Assembly (NCBI RefSeq): GCF_905163445.1
Contig: NC_053184.1
Location: 7,874,001-7,938,000, forward strand
Origin: Pararge aegeria
Taxonomy: Eukaryota > Arthropoda > Insecta > Lepidoptera > Nymphalidae
DNA length: 64,000 nt
Direction: 5' to 3'
The position numbers were made by a program, and so were the translations under genes. Numbering within the stretch: the first letter of the stretch is position 1; every line of letters starts with the position of its first letter. The notes below the pieces were generated by a model. It was not told the origin of the DNA, did no database searches, and was given only the letters and a program-made list of their open reading frames with translations. Below are positions 25,885 through 38,879 of the stretch, one piece after another.

Positions 25885-27346
25885 GCGTCCACTTAGTGGA
25901 GTTGTTAGGTTTGAACGTGAAAAAAAAAATGTCCGTGCGGTAGTTTTTAATCAAATATGGTTGTAATGTAGTCCCTATATAGTCTTGTCAAGTTTAATGC
26001 ACAGTTTTGGACAACGCATCTGATGTTTTATTCTACACAGGTACAAATAGCTGAAACAGGCGATTTTCCCATTTTGCGTCCACAAAATCCAGATTGCGTC
26101 CACCTGTTTAGAAATAATTAGGAAGGGAAATAGGAAATAAAAAGGGAAGCTTGTGATTTTAATCAAAACATTTATTTAATACCTAATTGCTGATATCATA
26201 AAAGTTAACATAAATTGCACTTCAGGATATTTTTTTTTCTCCTCCAACTAACTCCATTAATAGATTCACTATTATTTCGAATATCATGTCGATGGCTTTA
26301 TGCGGTTCTATTTTACCATTTCGGTACAAAGCCTTTAAAATTGGCCAAGTGCGAATCGGACTCGCGCGTTCCGTGTTTTATTTTAGCAATAGAAATACAT
26401 CATCCATGAAAATTTCAACTGTCTTACTATCACGATCAATGAGCTACAGCCTGGTGACAGACGAACAGCGAAGTCTTAGTACTGGGTTCCTGTTTTTACC
26501 CTTTGGGTAAGGAACCCTAAAAATGGAACAAAATTCAAATATTGGCATATACATAAAATAATTTTCGTATAATAATTGTATATTTTTAGGTTAGGTAGGT
26601 TATAAAGAGTATATTTAAATAAAATTATATAAATTTTACTCTATTATTTTCGTGTGATAAAAAGATGGACGCAAAATGTTATAGGGTTTCTTATGTAGGA
26701 AAACTGTGCGTCCAAGTCTGATTTTTGACATTCATTATCTTTTTTTATATTTCTAATAATATGGACGCAAATCGGCCATCATATTATGCATGTTAATGTT
26801 GTTAAAATTGATAGGAAGTTTATATTGTTTTTCCCATGTTATCGTATTTAATTAAACATCTTACTCTTATCTTAATCTTACTGAGAAATAGTTAGAGTAA
26901 TCTGCGTCCACAGCGGACGCAAAGTGGTTTTTTTATAAATTTTATGTACCAGTTCGCGTCCACCTTATATAAAACTGTCAGTAGAAAAATATAAGCACAA
27001 ACATCGTTATTCCTATAGTGTGGTTTTACAATTAAGGTCTAGGGATAACAAAGTATTCTAAATTTCACATAAACACCTTAAATACTTACCGTGAAAAGTA
27101 CAGCAGCTCACTATTTTTTTTACAACAGATTCGCGCGTCAGCACTTGTTGGTTGCACACGCAAGATTAGTTTATTTTTCATTAAATTTGGGTTGCACGCA
27201 CAGATCTTTTGTTTGTGTGTGAGTACCTGTCATAGGTCCGAACATCAATAGAAGCGCTCTTGTTTAGATTGGTGTGTCGGTATTGTTATTTTTCACTGTT
27301 GTTAAACAGTGTACCGTCGTTTGGACGCGAATTGGGCGTCGGACGC
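25885..27346. repeat. Tract with eleven scattered GCGTCC/GGACGC motifs
   Basis: GCGTCC occurs at 25885, 26076, 26096, 26708, 26904 and 26956, and GGACGC at 26667, 26763, 26915, 27323 and 27341, often as TTGCGTCCAC. No coding frame or clear unit length is visible. Probably a decayed element with internal repeats, but unassigned. Confidence 0.45.
26335..26525 (+). mobile_element. Short dispersed lepidopteran repeat
   Basis: Starts with AAATTGGCCAAGTGCGAATC and the CGGACTCGCGCG block and ends with TTTTTACCCTTTGGGTAAGG followed by AACCCTAAAAA. I recognise this framing from common dispersed repeats of Lepidoptera; its class is not clear. Confidence 0.5.
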
Positions 27347-27864
27347 GAAAAGGCGAAAAGACCCTAAGTTCTAACGTATTCCATACTTGGAACAAAGTCA
27401 AGAAAATAATGCGAAAATCTTTCGTTAGTTTCCAAGTATCCGCACATTGCAAACGTCCTAGGTTTTTGACAGACTCTTTTTGTCTTTATCCTTTTTTTTA
27501 TTACGGGCTGGAAATCTTCTGGGATTCTTACCCACTCAAACCCCCTTGGTCGCCACCCTTGACACGTGATGGTAGCTCCAGGATAATTATATCCTAAAAG
27601 GCAATGCAAAATCTGTGAGTTAATTTATATAAACTATACAGATAAGACGCCAAACCTTTACAGCACTTGTGTCATGTGTCTCAATATTTATAAACGGTAT
27701 TGCTAACTAGAGATTCGAGCTCTGCTGAGCAGTAGTCAATAGTCATTGCGTGCGTGCGCACACTCGGAAACATGCACCGGTGAAGACCGAAAGTAAATAT
27801 ATCGTAACTAATGTAAATAAACAAACGTGAATTCTCCTGTGACAATTTTTCATTTACATTCAAC

Positions 27865-30800
27865 ATGAATAACAGTTACAATATGAAGGAATTCAGCTCC
27901 ACGTAAGTATTTATCTACTGGGGATTTTGTTAAAAATGTTACGCGCTAGTATTTTCTGTCATACTTTTTATGAGACTTATTTCATACTACGCACTTTAGA
28001 AAGTCAGATGCTGAATGAATATTAACGATATTTTAATGATACAATTTCTTAACAGAAATAAACACTAACAATATAGCATTTTGTCTCGGTCTGTCATATT
28101 TCAAAGTTTTCCAGAATACGCTCAACTAGGTTGCAAAGGAAAAGCAGGTTTGTTAAACCAGAATACCAGTTGTTTGCATCATGATTTCTATTTTCATTTT
28201 TAATAACCATTATTCTGAAGTTTAGATCGTGGATGTCAGATAGAGATATGCTTCATAATAACGCTCAAATTTTTGTTGTTAAAAATATAATATATGATAA
28301 CAATGCTGTATAATATTAACATTCATGCTGCATTGAGAGGCTAAAGACCTGCAATGCTACTCAAGTATTATTTGGTGGATTACAGAAACCCCATATTAAC
28401 AGACAAATAAGGAAATCTCGTTTAAGATTTTAGTCATTTAAGTTTCTTCACGTCATGAGATCATCGTTTAACGTTTGCCGATTCAAGTCTGCGGACCTGC
28501 GGTATATCAAAAACCAGTTTACAAGAGGTGCAATTTGTAACTCGTTTCTCAGAATCGGCTCCAACGAATTTCATGAAATTTAGTATACAGCTGGTTTCGG
28601 GGGCGATAAATCTATCTAGCTAGGATTCATTTATATTGGAATCTCGGAATCATTTATATTGGACATACGACTATTTTTTTTAAGTCGACTCTTTCGCGGA
28701 CGAAGTCGCGCGGGTCCGCTAGTAACAATAAAAAAATACAGGATTCGTCTCTCTAAATCGAGTAACATTTGGGCCATTTTGCTTTGATGTTACAGTGATT
28801 CGATACTCGAAAAAAAACTTCTACGATTGCAAGCTCGCAAATCTTATGCCCACTGCCCACTGTTTTTAGTTTGACCCAGTTTATATATTAGTAGGGCATT
28901 GTATTATACCTATTCTATTCCGATTCGCATTATTTGGCGGTTGTTTTTCTTAATAACTTCTATGTGGTATCTTTTACAGGCTACGTACATTAGGTAGTTT
29001 TGATATCCCAATCTAAGAGAAAGCTACAAAATAGAACACTGAAATTTTATTTTAGATCACGTCCCGTCGGAGTGCATTTGCGTTTTGTAGCGTTGCATTT
29101 GCGTTTTTAAAAATAAACTAGCAACGAAATATACGGAGATTAGTGCCAAATTCCTATTGCATTGATAAACCGCAATCAACTCGTGCAATAAATAATACTT
29201 TGTAACAATCTATAAAAAAAATACTGAGACAGTATTAAAAATAAACATACTTATTTTTATATGTAGACAGCTGTATTCATATCAAAAATAATAATCATAT
29301 GCAATTACTTTCGAAGCACTGAGAAGGCTGAGAACATGCAAAGGTATAAGAATCCCAAACATGTGGAGTTATCACTGACTGAACCTCTATGTGCAAGGAA
29401 GATATCACATATTTTATATGCATCTTTTTTTTTTTTACCAGCCTTTGCTCTCAACTTCGTATATTATCGTTTTTTAAAAGAATACCGCGGCTACCGTTTA
29501 TTTAGCTTAACAAAAAATACCTCTCCTAAGTACCAATACAACGTGTAACAGAATTACGAAACAATATTGAACGATGCATAAGTAAATTTCTTAAGGAGTC
29601 CACTATACTGAAGACCATATTGAAGATAAAAGACCGATACGGGCATATGCCATATAGCACCTACGCTAAACGATGTGTACTTACCTAATAAAGTGACCGG
29701 AGTCACATGATTTTAATTTTGCATGTGATGTTAGGGCTGTATCTGATTTCTTCCAGTAAAAACTATGGCAGTGATTTACACTAAACTGTTAGATTTTCGG
29801 TTTCACAGATACGTCTAAGAGACAGTACATGTACCTCTAAATTCTGTGAAGTTCGGTTTTTATTTACAAGTTGTATATATCTAGGAAGGAAGCTTTAACT
29901 ATGCAACATTTCGCTAAGTTTGATTTAGCTGCAAAACCGTGCATATTATTTAGTTAACCAAGATTTTTTTTAATTCCGAAATATCGTAGAGATTTTTGGA
30001 TTGGATTTCTAGTGGAATGCTGTGGCCGTGGCTAGACATTACCGTCAAAGAGGAGCCGATACGATAACGCAAGCCAAAGATTTAATATTAACTACCTCAT
30101 CCCTTAAGATTGCAGTCAAGAGCTATAAATCAAAAAAAGAGCTCGGCGGCTTTATGTGCTGGAGTAACGGCAATCCTAACTACGTACTGATACTGAGATT
30201 CTTTGGGCGGACAACCCAATACCTTATCATTTTGATCCAACCCGGAAGTAAAATACAAGACGTAGGAATCATAAATCGAAAATGCTAACCATTAAACAAA
30301 AGAGACAGTTAAACTTATAGGTACCCAAACATAAAAAACTGTTAAATACATATACCTAAGTCACAGAATTAAGAACATATAGAATCCTCATTCAGCAATT
30401 ATTGTAATCTGTATGCAGTGCATTGTGTCCAAAAACAGTGAAAACGCCCAACTTACGTCTCACTTTACGACTGCGGAATGTTGGTAGCTCACAAACTTTT
30501 CCCGTTTTATTGTAAACGTTTAGAACAATAGATGTAAACTACATACTTCCAACTGCTAAATGGTATGAAGTGACTAACTAACTGAATTTCGAAAAACAAC
30601 TCTAAAGTGGAGTGGTTTTTGATGCTTCAATATTAGTCGTGTACACAGTTGTATGTTCCTAATTATTTGACCTCAGTTGACAACAGGTAAAACGTGTAAC
30701 CGTGTTTCCAATTTATTACCTAACGCAAGCCATGCAGTAATTATTTCTTTGATCTTAATCTTATATCGTAAAGTGAATAGATATCTATGATACTGCGCAT

Positions 30801-33800
30801 TTGCATAAAGTAACGTAAAACCGCGTACCTACTTTAAAATATACTAGTTTGGTTTTCATCTTTTTAACCCTTTACCCGTGTTTTATTCTGTTTATTCGCT
30901 ATAAACTGTAGCTGCATCGTTGGTCTATTAGTTCAAATACTCAACTCCGGAGCATCGCGTTATTAAAAAACATTAATTACAATCCTGCAACCATGTCCGG
31001 AGAGAACGATAGACACTCGCCAGTCCCAGTGAAAAGATATCACAAAAACAATATATTTCATCAATATTTCAAAAAAATCTAAACAATGTTGGTAGATAAA
31101 GGAAGATAGAACTCACGCCAATACGCTAAGCAATTATTAAATAGATTTATACTTATGTGGCAATTACGATAAAACGCATATTTCCCTAACAGGTACCTAC
31201 CTATGTACATATCTCTTACAAGCAATAATATAATATCTTGTATAGATTTTTATTTTATAGCATAGGCTTTATTTGAATAGGCTATATTTTATATAGCATA
31301 TAGGAGTATAGGCTTTATTTCATAGTATAGAGCTTTTGTAATAAAAATTGTTGCTGCCTGCGCCAGAAGTTGGAATATGGCTTTGCCTCGGAGGGCACGT
31401 TTAGCCGTTAGAACAGCGTTCCCACCCAGGAGGCGCGTATCCTCTAGGACAGGAAGCCTATGTTGATAATGATTTGCAAGTTCTCGACTCGACTACATCC
31501 TTATTGATGGTACCTAGCTAAGTGTGGATGCAGTCCAAACTCAAACGACCAAAATAAATCGTAGCAAGTTTATGTTGGTATGAATATATATGAAGAATCC
31601 TACTCATTTTTGGCATTTTATACATTGACTAGGATTTATATAAAATTATATATATATATACCATACTGTAAATATTATAGATACGCATGTATTTAACTAC
31701 CTAACTGTACTGTATCTAAATTCAGATTGTGTTTGTTCATTGAATGATTGTTGGTGTTTATTGATATACTTATTGTTTGTTGGACTTAAAATAAGCAATG
31801 TCCAATCATCACAATATCTAGACAAAGTGAAGACAATGCGAGGTATGTGCTATGAAAACAATGATTTCTTTTGTTATCAATCTAACAACAGCAACTGAAC
31901 ACTAGGCTAGGCTATAAAATAAACAATTATGTAAAACTGAATAGTTGCGGTTATCTCAGAAAGAGGCCATTATTCGGACTCTTGAATCATCTCAATGTGA
32001 GGTATACATTTAACAAAGTAAAATTGTAAATAATTAAGTAAGTATTTCAGCTACCTACATACAGGATTAGAATTATAAATCAGCAAAATATCAGTTGTTT
32101 ACTTTTTTATAAATCTTTCCATTCTTTAATAAAGCAAACATTAGTAAAAAGCAAGAAGAAAGTAAGTTGCCGCGCATCGCTTACAGATGTTAAATATCGA
32201 AACTATATAAGATAAGCAATACAGTATTCAAAAGTATCACAGTACTACAGTATTAAAATCTTTGTTTAAAAATAAATGTTAAAATGTTTCATTTTCATTT
32301 CAAACCAAAGTTCAAAATTAAAACATTCTTAAAAATTGTTTATTTTATAAATCAGTTATAATATAACAATTATAGAACATGTGGCGACACGCCAACAGCC
32401 TAGCCGTTCTGTCCCAAATCCCATTAGATCCTACTTTCCTATTGTGTATACTAATATTATAAACTTGATAGTTTGTGAGGATGTATAAATGTTTGTCACT
32501 CTTTCACGCAAAAACTACTGAATGGATTTATATAAAACTTTATAGTAATATAGCTTACACATCAGAATAACTTAGATTATCTTAATGTACAAAGATAATA
32601 ATAGAAACATATTTTTTCACAGAGCAGTCATCACAGAAAATGGAGTTTTCCCTTCTACAATTTCAATCAACACAATTAACACAAAATGTAAAGAAAATGA
32701 AGTTGAAAATGCCTACGAACCTTTTCATAATAGAAAAATGGAACATCCTAATTCGTAAGTTTTAGATACATACATTTTGCTAGATAAGGAAACAATAATC
32801 AAATCAACTAAAATGGAGCAGAATAAACGCTAGGTTCTTAAATGTAAAAAAATACAGGAACCATAAAATAATACAAACAAACAAGACATCAAGAAATAAG
32901 AACAGCAAATTGTAGGCATGCAAATTGCAGTTGCAAATTATTGCTGCAAACAATCTCTTTGTTGATGTTTGGAAAGAAGCTTTTAATTACATTTTTTATA
33001 CACTTTCAGGGACATCAGATCTTTTGCCAATCTTTTAAAATCCTCATTGGGTTCAGGAATACTCGCAATGCCTGCTGCATTCAAAAACGCTGGGACAATT
33101 GTTGGTATATTCGGCACAATATTCCTAGGATACATATGTACGCACTGTGTTTATTTATTGGTAATTATATTAATTTTTACAATTAGCAATCCACAAAATA
33201 TACCTTGACATTTCTTTTATATTTAAGTTGGTTGACAAAGTGAACCTCTCTTATGTAATAGGGATAAAAAGTTTTGGCGTTCTGAGGTTTTCCCACTAAC
33301 ATAATATTCTACAAATAGAAGTTGGTCTTATCATTCAAAATTTATCGATCTTTCAATCATCAAATCGATTGCTCTGAAAATCCATTTTACTCCTGATAAG
33401 ATTAATTGGAATGTTTAATAAGTATTAACAATTTGCAGGTTAAAACTTCACAAGATGTATGCAGAGTTACAAAAGTTCCATCTCTTGGATATGCGGAAAC
33501 TGTTGAAGCAGTATTTGCAACGGGTCCTCAGCCGTTACGGAAAATGTCAAAAGTTATGAGGTAAAAACTAAGTTTTTCGTATAAAATGAATCGAATACCC
33601 AAGATTCTCAAATCGAATATTGATGGGACAGACATTTTTTGTTAGCACGCAATATCTATCTGATATCGAAGTCAATGCCATATTCATTAAAAGATTGATT
33701 GTAAAGACCCACCATCGCCATAGATTCTAAAGAATAGATATAATATTATCTACTCAGAAAAATCTTATAATTTTTAGACCTAGAGACAATGCACCTCAGT

Positions 33801-36800
33801 ATTAATTTTATTCTTTCCTTTCTTCATCTGTTAGTTTTTTTTATTGATACATGCCCCATGTAAATAGCAGTTCGTACACTATATTATGTTGTACTAACGC
33901 TATTGACTTTTCCTTGTAGCGAAATATATTGGAAATTATAATGATTCGGTAAAGTAAGACTGAAGTACGACTTTTTGGATTTAAATTTGGCGTTTACGTT
34001 TCCTCTGTGGCTCGGAGAGCCCGTTTACCCGTCAATCCCGGTAATTATCCATCTCCTTACACCTGATATATTCGTGAACTAAGAGTTGCGTGATAATTAT
34101 CGTTAAGTGCTGGAATGGTGACCTTGCATCGCGAAACTCTGCGGGAAACTTGGTAGACAAGAAACCTCATGTGAGTCGCACGGAGCAACTGGACGCACGT
34201 TGCACAAGACCGTTGAATTTTTGAGACCTTGCAGGATCTCGAGGGAGAAGAAGAGGAAGGAAAGACCTTTTTTCAACAATGGAAGTCCATCGGTTGATAT
34301 AAAGATGAGGATGGTCAGAGTTTCAATGCATTATACATGTACGCTGATTTGTGATAAATCAAACAATCTTTTCAAAATCAAATCAACGACCTACCACTAC
34401 CAGTGATCGGAACGTCAAGCTTTCTTATACATTTTTCATCACTTAATACCGCAATTGTCTATTAAATTGATGAGCTTATGACACATGAATGAATCTACAC
34501 AATCATGTTTCAGGATATTTATAGATTGGGCGATGGCCATCACAATTCTTGGCGCTTGTGCTGTCTATGTCATCCTGCTCGTGGAATCCGTTCAGCAGGT
34601 ATTTTGGACAGATTTCAACACTATATCACATCACTATTAATTTTCCAAGTGATTTCCATTTCAATTTGAAATAACTAAAATTGCATTTTTCAGATCGTCG
34701 ATTATTTTTATAAGAACAACAGTCTTACTACCACATTGTACTGCTTAATGTTCCTGGTGCCAATTTTAATATTCACGCAAATCAAGAATCTCAAATATAT
34801 AGCTCCCTTTTCTGGGTTTGCCAATGTGTTATTGGTTTTAACTTTTATGATCTGCCTGTACTACATTGGCGCCGAATTCCCTAGTTTCGACTCAAGACCA
34901 ATGTCTGTTCCCGTTGGACGTTTACCACTATTTATCGGGTTAGTGCATTTTGTTGTTATTTAATTCGTATATTTAAAGGATGTTTTCATTATAATTACAT
35001 TTAAAATATTAATAGACATTTAATTCAAAATTTCCTACCAAGAGAAGTACCTATACCTTACGGCCATGAGCCCCTTAGATATTACGACCATATTCCATAA
35101 CGATCTTTGTGAGAGCCACCAGCAATGTTTTTTAACTATATTATATTTTACTTTTTTATGATAAAGTAACACTGAATTTGTTTTTTTTTTAGTACAGTTA
35201 TATTCGCAATGGAAGGCATTGGAGTAGTGCTGCCAGTAGAGAACACTATGGCTAAACCTCAACATTTCCTGGGCTGTCCAGGAGTATTAAATATCACAAT
35301 GACGATTGTAGTCCTACTTTACATGATCATGGGGATTTTGGGATACCTACGGTATGGAGAGGCTGCAGAAGGAAGTATTACGCTGAATCTGCCTACCGAA
35401 GAAATGTAAGTATAACAAACATTATAATCAGATTTTGTTAATTATAAAGCAAATTAAAAAATAATTATCATTTAAAACAAGATATTTTACGTAGCTTACG
35501 TACCTACTATTAAACTGTTTAAATAAAGTTCAGTTATATCGCATAAAAATATATGGTTTGTACGTTATTTTGATTTCAATAAAAAAAAATATTTTCTTTT
35601 AAGGGACTTGAAAGTCATGGGTGTTCTGTTATCAAATTGATCATTTTAATATATAAGAAGAAAAAAACATAACTAATGCTCAAAAATAGCCTAACGACAA
35701 CATAGCATAAAAAGCGTTCCCCGCATGCGTTTAGTTGGCTATTCACAATGATAACGGATTAACTGCTGGCCAACCATGTGTTGCATGACAGTCACTAGCA
35801 CCAATCATGTATTTTGTGATTCAATTTAAAACGTGTGCAGACTCCTCTATGTTTTTTTCGTTCGCTCATTATAAAAGATATTTTTTGTTTAATTATTTTT
35901 ATAATTCTTTCCAGACCAGCATTAATGGCAAAAGTATTCATCATCTTAGCAATCTTCTTCACTTACATTCTACAGTTCTACGTGCCAATGGAAATCGTGT
36001 GGCGTAATACAAAACATTTCGTAGGCCAAAAATACCATAATATTGCTCAGGGCGTTATGAGAGCGTTCTTCGCTATTTTAACTGGTAGGTAGCACGTGTT
36101 TTAGTAAAATAATGGTACCTTGTAAAATGACTATTGTGACTAAAAAAATGCTACCGAGTAAGTAATAAAAAATCAAATGGCAGCGAACTTTTGTTTCGCC
36201 TGACAAACGATCCAATTAAAGGGTCCTTCTCTAATATAGGAAAAACAATCGATCATCGTCATTATCACTTCAATCGATTGACGTCCACAGCTGGATTTAA
36301 GTCCTTTGTAGGGAGGTCCAAAATGCACGGTCCTAGGCCGTTTATTTTTGCGGCACCCAGCGACTCATTGGATTTCGTCTTTCCATCTCGTTGGGGGCCA
36401 ACCAACGCTAAGTTTACTGGTGCGGGGTAAACGTTTAATGCCACTTCAGTTAAAAGAATTAATATAACATAAATAATTCATGAAGTAACGCAAATGTCCA
36501 CCAAAGGAAAAGTAATGGACTTTGCTAACCTAGCCTTAGTACTTATTAGCAAAATGGAAGTTATCGTAGTATATTTTCATTGATAATGTTACAATATAAC
36601 TAAACTGTAAAGTTTATGCCCGCGTGTAATGGTGCCAAGAATGCTGGCTGCATGTCCGCGCTGAACAGCTAAGCAGATTATTTGTGCAATAAATGGGCCA
36701 GACCTCCTGTCACCAGATGAGGCTATCAACCGCGATGTAACTATTTTGCAATTAGAATCAATGGCCGCAGGGTATCCACGGCAGATGGAACAAATATGGC

Positions 36801-37843
36801 TCCCGGTTTGATGCTGTCTCCCCAATATGAGATGAGGCCAATACGTCAACCTCATAATGCGTCCTACTAAAGCGCCCGTCCCCGTTCCGTGTGGTAGTCA
36901 ATTTGGCCACAATTATTTTAAAGCTACTGCTATTGCTAGATAAAATCTGTAACACAAAATTTGAGACTCCAAAACGATACGGGATAATGTTACGATACGT
37001 GAAAGCGACTCCACGTTTGTGAACAAATCTTATACCAAGGGTAGTCATCTTACAGGCATGAAGATAATAATGAGTTAAGGCGGACACAAGTGGCCAAAAA
37101 TCGCAATAATGATTTTAATAATAATAATAATTCCTGTATTTGTAAGTTTTTGTAAGAGATTGCAGGGGTACAGAGCAAGATCTTATTGAAATGTAATTAA
37201 TACCAAGTTACAATGAACCATGAATAGCATGCAAATGTTTAAAAAAAAAGAAGTTATTTTTTTACATTTACCAATTCGCTACAAAAACAACTGGGATTTT
37301 TTTTTATAATTGAAGGACCAAGCAGATGGCAAGTCCATCCAACCAACGCCTACAAAAAAGCAAAACTTCGCAGGGCATGCTAAGAACACCTTTAATTACA
37401 CCGGCAACCACGCACTTTACCGGAACCGGACCGGAATACTGCTGCAGAAATATGCATATTTCTGCGGTAGTACTTCCCTGGAAGAACTCTGTTACAAAAG
37501 CACTATTACTAATAATGATTGTGATGTGGATTCATTTAAAACAATGCGGTGTCACACGGCAGTTGTCAAAGATAGGGTTTCATATAAAGATTTTGTATTT
37601 TCAGTGATTGCGGCCGCCTCGTTACCACGGTTAGAACAAGTGATTGGGCTCGAAGGTGCATTCTTTTATTCATTTCTGGGCCTTATTGCTCCTTCGCTAA
37701 TGGAGCTCATCTTCTGCTGGGAGCGGGGACTTGGAAAGTTTAACTACATCCTAGTCAAGGATGCTTCTCTCATCGTCTTCGGTATCTTCGTTTTAGTAAC
37801 TGGAGTTATGCAGAGTATTAGAGAAATTATTAGGACTACTTAA
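27865..37843 (+). CDS. PAT-C: proton-coupled amino acid transporter (SLC36/pathetic-like), complete
   Basis: Nine exons: 27865-27902, 32623-32754, 33010-33160, 33439-33560, 34514-34598, 34694-34938, 35193-35405, 35915-36084, 37605-37843 (TAA). They total 1395 nt, 464 aa. The first ATG has A at -3, and its short exon joins the second in phase across a 4.7-kb intron. That second exon ends with AYEPFHNRKMEHPNS, matching the end of PAT-B exon 1. The core shows RSFANLLKSSLGSGILAMP, SLGYAETVEAVF, the tract NLKYIAPFSGFANV, VIFAMEGIGVVLPVEN, KPQHFLGCPGVL and YLRYGEAAEGSITLNLP. It is the most divergent member: its TYVGVCC helix is replaced by ITILGACAVYVILLVESVQQ, and its last exon is 239 nt instead of 251. 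The role is inferred as proton-coupled amino-acid transport, and the divergence may mean another substrate or tissue. The first exon is less certain than the rest. Confidence 0.92.
28550..28726 (+). mobile_element. Helitron-like element, 3' part
   Basis: The body shares TTTCATGAAATTTAGTATAC and GGTTTCGGGGGCGATAAAT with 7020-7350. It ends in the hairpin TTCGCGGACGAAGTCGCGCG and then CTAGT near 28722, the CTRR-type 3' end of Helitrons. PAT-C intron 1. Confidence 0.6.
29535..29850 (+). repeat. Unassigned dispersed repeat, family E copy 1
   Basis: Opens with ATACAACGTGTAACAGAATT, continues with TTGAAGATAAAAGACCGA, the AATAAAGTGACCGGAGTCAC block, GCATGTGATGTTAGGGCTGT, and ends with GGTTTCACAGATACGTCTAA. 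The same order occurs near 54922 and 56061. PAT-C intron 1. Confidence 0.7.
30010..30125 (+). mobile_element. Decayed SINE family B fragment
   Basis: GGAATGCTGTGGCCGTGGC, TAGACATTACCGTCAAAG and AAGATTGCAGTCAAGAGC match the order of family B with heavy loss. Confidence 0.45.
31370..31480 (+). mobile_element. SINE-like fragment, family F copy 1
   Basis: GCCTCGGAGGGCACGTTTAG followed by CCGTTAGAACAGCG resembles the CTCGGAGAGCACGTTAAGCC body of a common lepidopteran repeat. A second relative lies near 33995. Confidence 0.4.
32455..32580 (+). mobile_element. Helitron-like 5' portion
   Basis: ACTAATATTATAAACTTGAT, AGTTTGTGAGGATG and TCTTTCACGCAAAAACTACT then GAATGGATTT are the usual opening blocks of non-autonomous Helitron-like repeats in Lepidoptera. 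A diverged relative lies at 23341-23480. Confidence 0.5.
33990..34115 (+). mobile_element. SINE-like fragment, family F copy 2
   Basis: GTGGCTCGGAGAGCCCGTTT, ACCCGTCAATCCCGGTAATT and CACCTGATAT in order. It lies in PAT-C intron 4, with a further unassigned GC-richer stretch up to 34260. Confidence 0.45.
36255..36440 (-). pseudogene. Decayed RTE-like LINE tail
   Basis: On the minus strand it resembles the 11417-11600 remnant (CCAACGAGATGG, GTCGCTGGGTGCCGC and CCAGCTGTGGACGTCAATCG blocks), without an open frame. PAT-C intron 8. Confidence 0.55.
36600..37100 (-). pseudogene. GC-richer block, possible transposable-element coding remnant
   Basis: Two partly overlapping minus-strand open stretches (VQRGHAASILGTI and IGETASNREPYLFHLPWIPC) suggest a decayed coding element. 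I cannot name the family. It lies in PAT-C intron 8 and is not part of the transporter. Confidence 0.35.
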
Positions 37844-38167
37844 CGTGTGATTTCAGGTGATAATAGTTTTAATAAGTGTAATGTTTGATGAGTTTGTAAA
37901 TAATTGTGACAGATGTAGGAATCAAGTATTATTTTTACATTTTTTAATTATTTAACTTAAAATGGTCTACTTACATTGCAGTGAGATGGTATTACATACA
38001 GGATGTGAGAATGCAGTCTTTACAGATGTCCCGATAGAATGTCTGTCGCAAGTCAGTTTTTATACCTAGATGTTACACCATCTCAATGCTTAAAGTGATT
38101 AATAGTACCTTAAAAATCTACAGTAATACATTATAATAAGATATTTGTTAATCTGTTTTATAATTCT

Positions 38168-38173
38168 AATAAA
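38168..38173 (+). terminator. Polyadenylation signal of PAT-C
   Basis: AATAAA lies about 325 bp after the PAT-C stop in an AT-rich 3' UTR. It is the first canonical hexamer I see after the stop. Confidence 0.55.
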
Positions 38174-38879
38174 ATGGTATAATATCTTGTGATATCTATT
38201 TATTTATAAAAGTTAAGTATCTAATTCTTTACCCGCGGACGTTCCAGAATATTTTTTTCTGCTACACGTACTACTGTTAACACAATTTTTTCACCACATC
38301 CTCGATGAAAAGGTTGGAATGAAAAGGCACAAGAAAGCGAGGATAGCGGAAATCCTTTCAGCCTCACCATACAAGACTGATGTATAAGAAATTTGGCATG
38401 AGCAGGTTTAGATAGTACGGTTAGACGACAGCGTCCTTCTCTGTGAACTATGCCAATGAAAGGTATCACTCCGTGCTTTGATTTCCTTTCCCATTATACC
38501 CCGGGAGTTGGGGCAGAATGCGAATTTCCCGTTTATTTCATATAATAATAGAACTGTCCTATCCCTAGATCCCATAATATTTTTTTGATTAAAAACGCTG
38601 ACGCAAAATATGCGCTACGGCGTGTACTATTTCGGTTGAAAATCGAAACCAAGATGGAAATAGTCCGCAACATGTCCCCATAGTAATTAGCTAAGGACAA
38701 ATTAGCTAAGGACAATATTTAAATGAGCTGATTTGTATGAAACGTAACGTAATTACGGAATATGGCTTACTAAAATACTGAGTGAATGAACGTAGGTACT
38801 GTGGCGAACAACTCAAAAACAAATCTTGTAAAAGCCTTAATTAATTTATTTATTTTCGTGGGGAAATCCTCCTGATTAC

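Larger units (their letters stand above)
21487..27864. other. Intergenic region between PAT-B and PAT-C, repeat-rich, no gene recognised
   Basis: About 6.4 kb without a convincing exon. It holds a SINE family B copy (22335-22545), a Helitron-like 5' portion (about 23341-23480), a repeated pair near 23680 and 23930, a decayed LINE tail (25420-25605), and the GCGTCC-rich tract (25885-27346). Promoter elements for PAT-C must lie at its right end but none are recognisable by eye. Confidence 0.5.

Noticed and set aside
37310..37604. Open frame running in phase into the last PAT-C exon
   Set aside because: It lacks similarity to transporters and crosses a good acceptor (TTTTCAG before 37605). The spliced model matches both paralogs, so the upstream part is intron open by chance.
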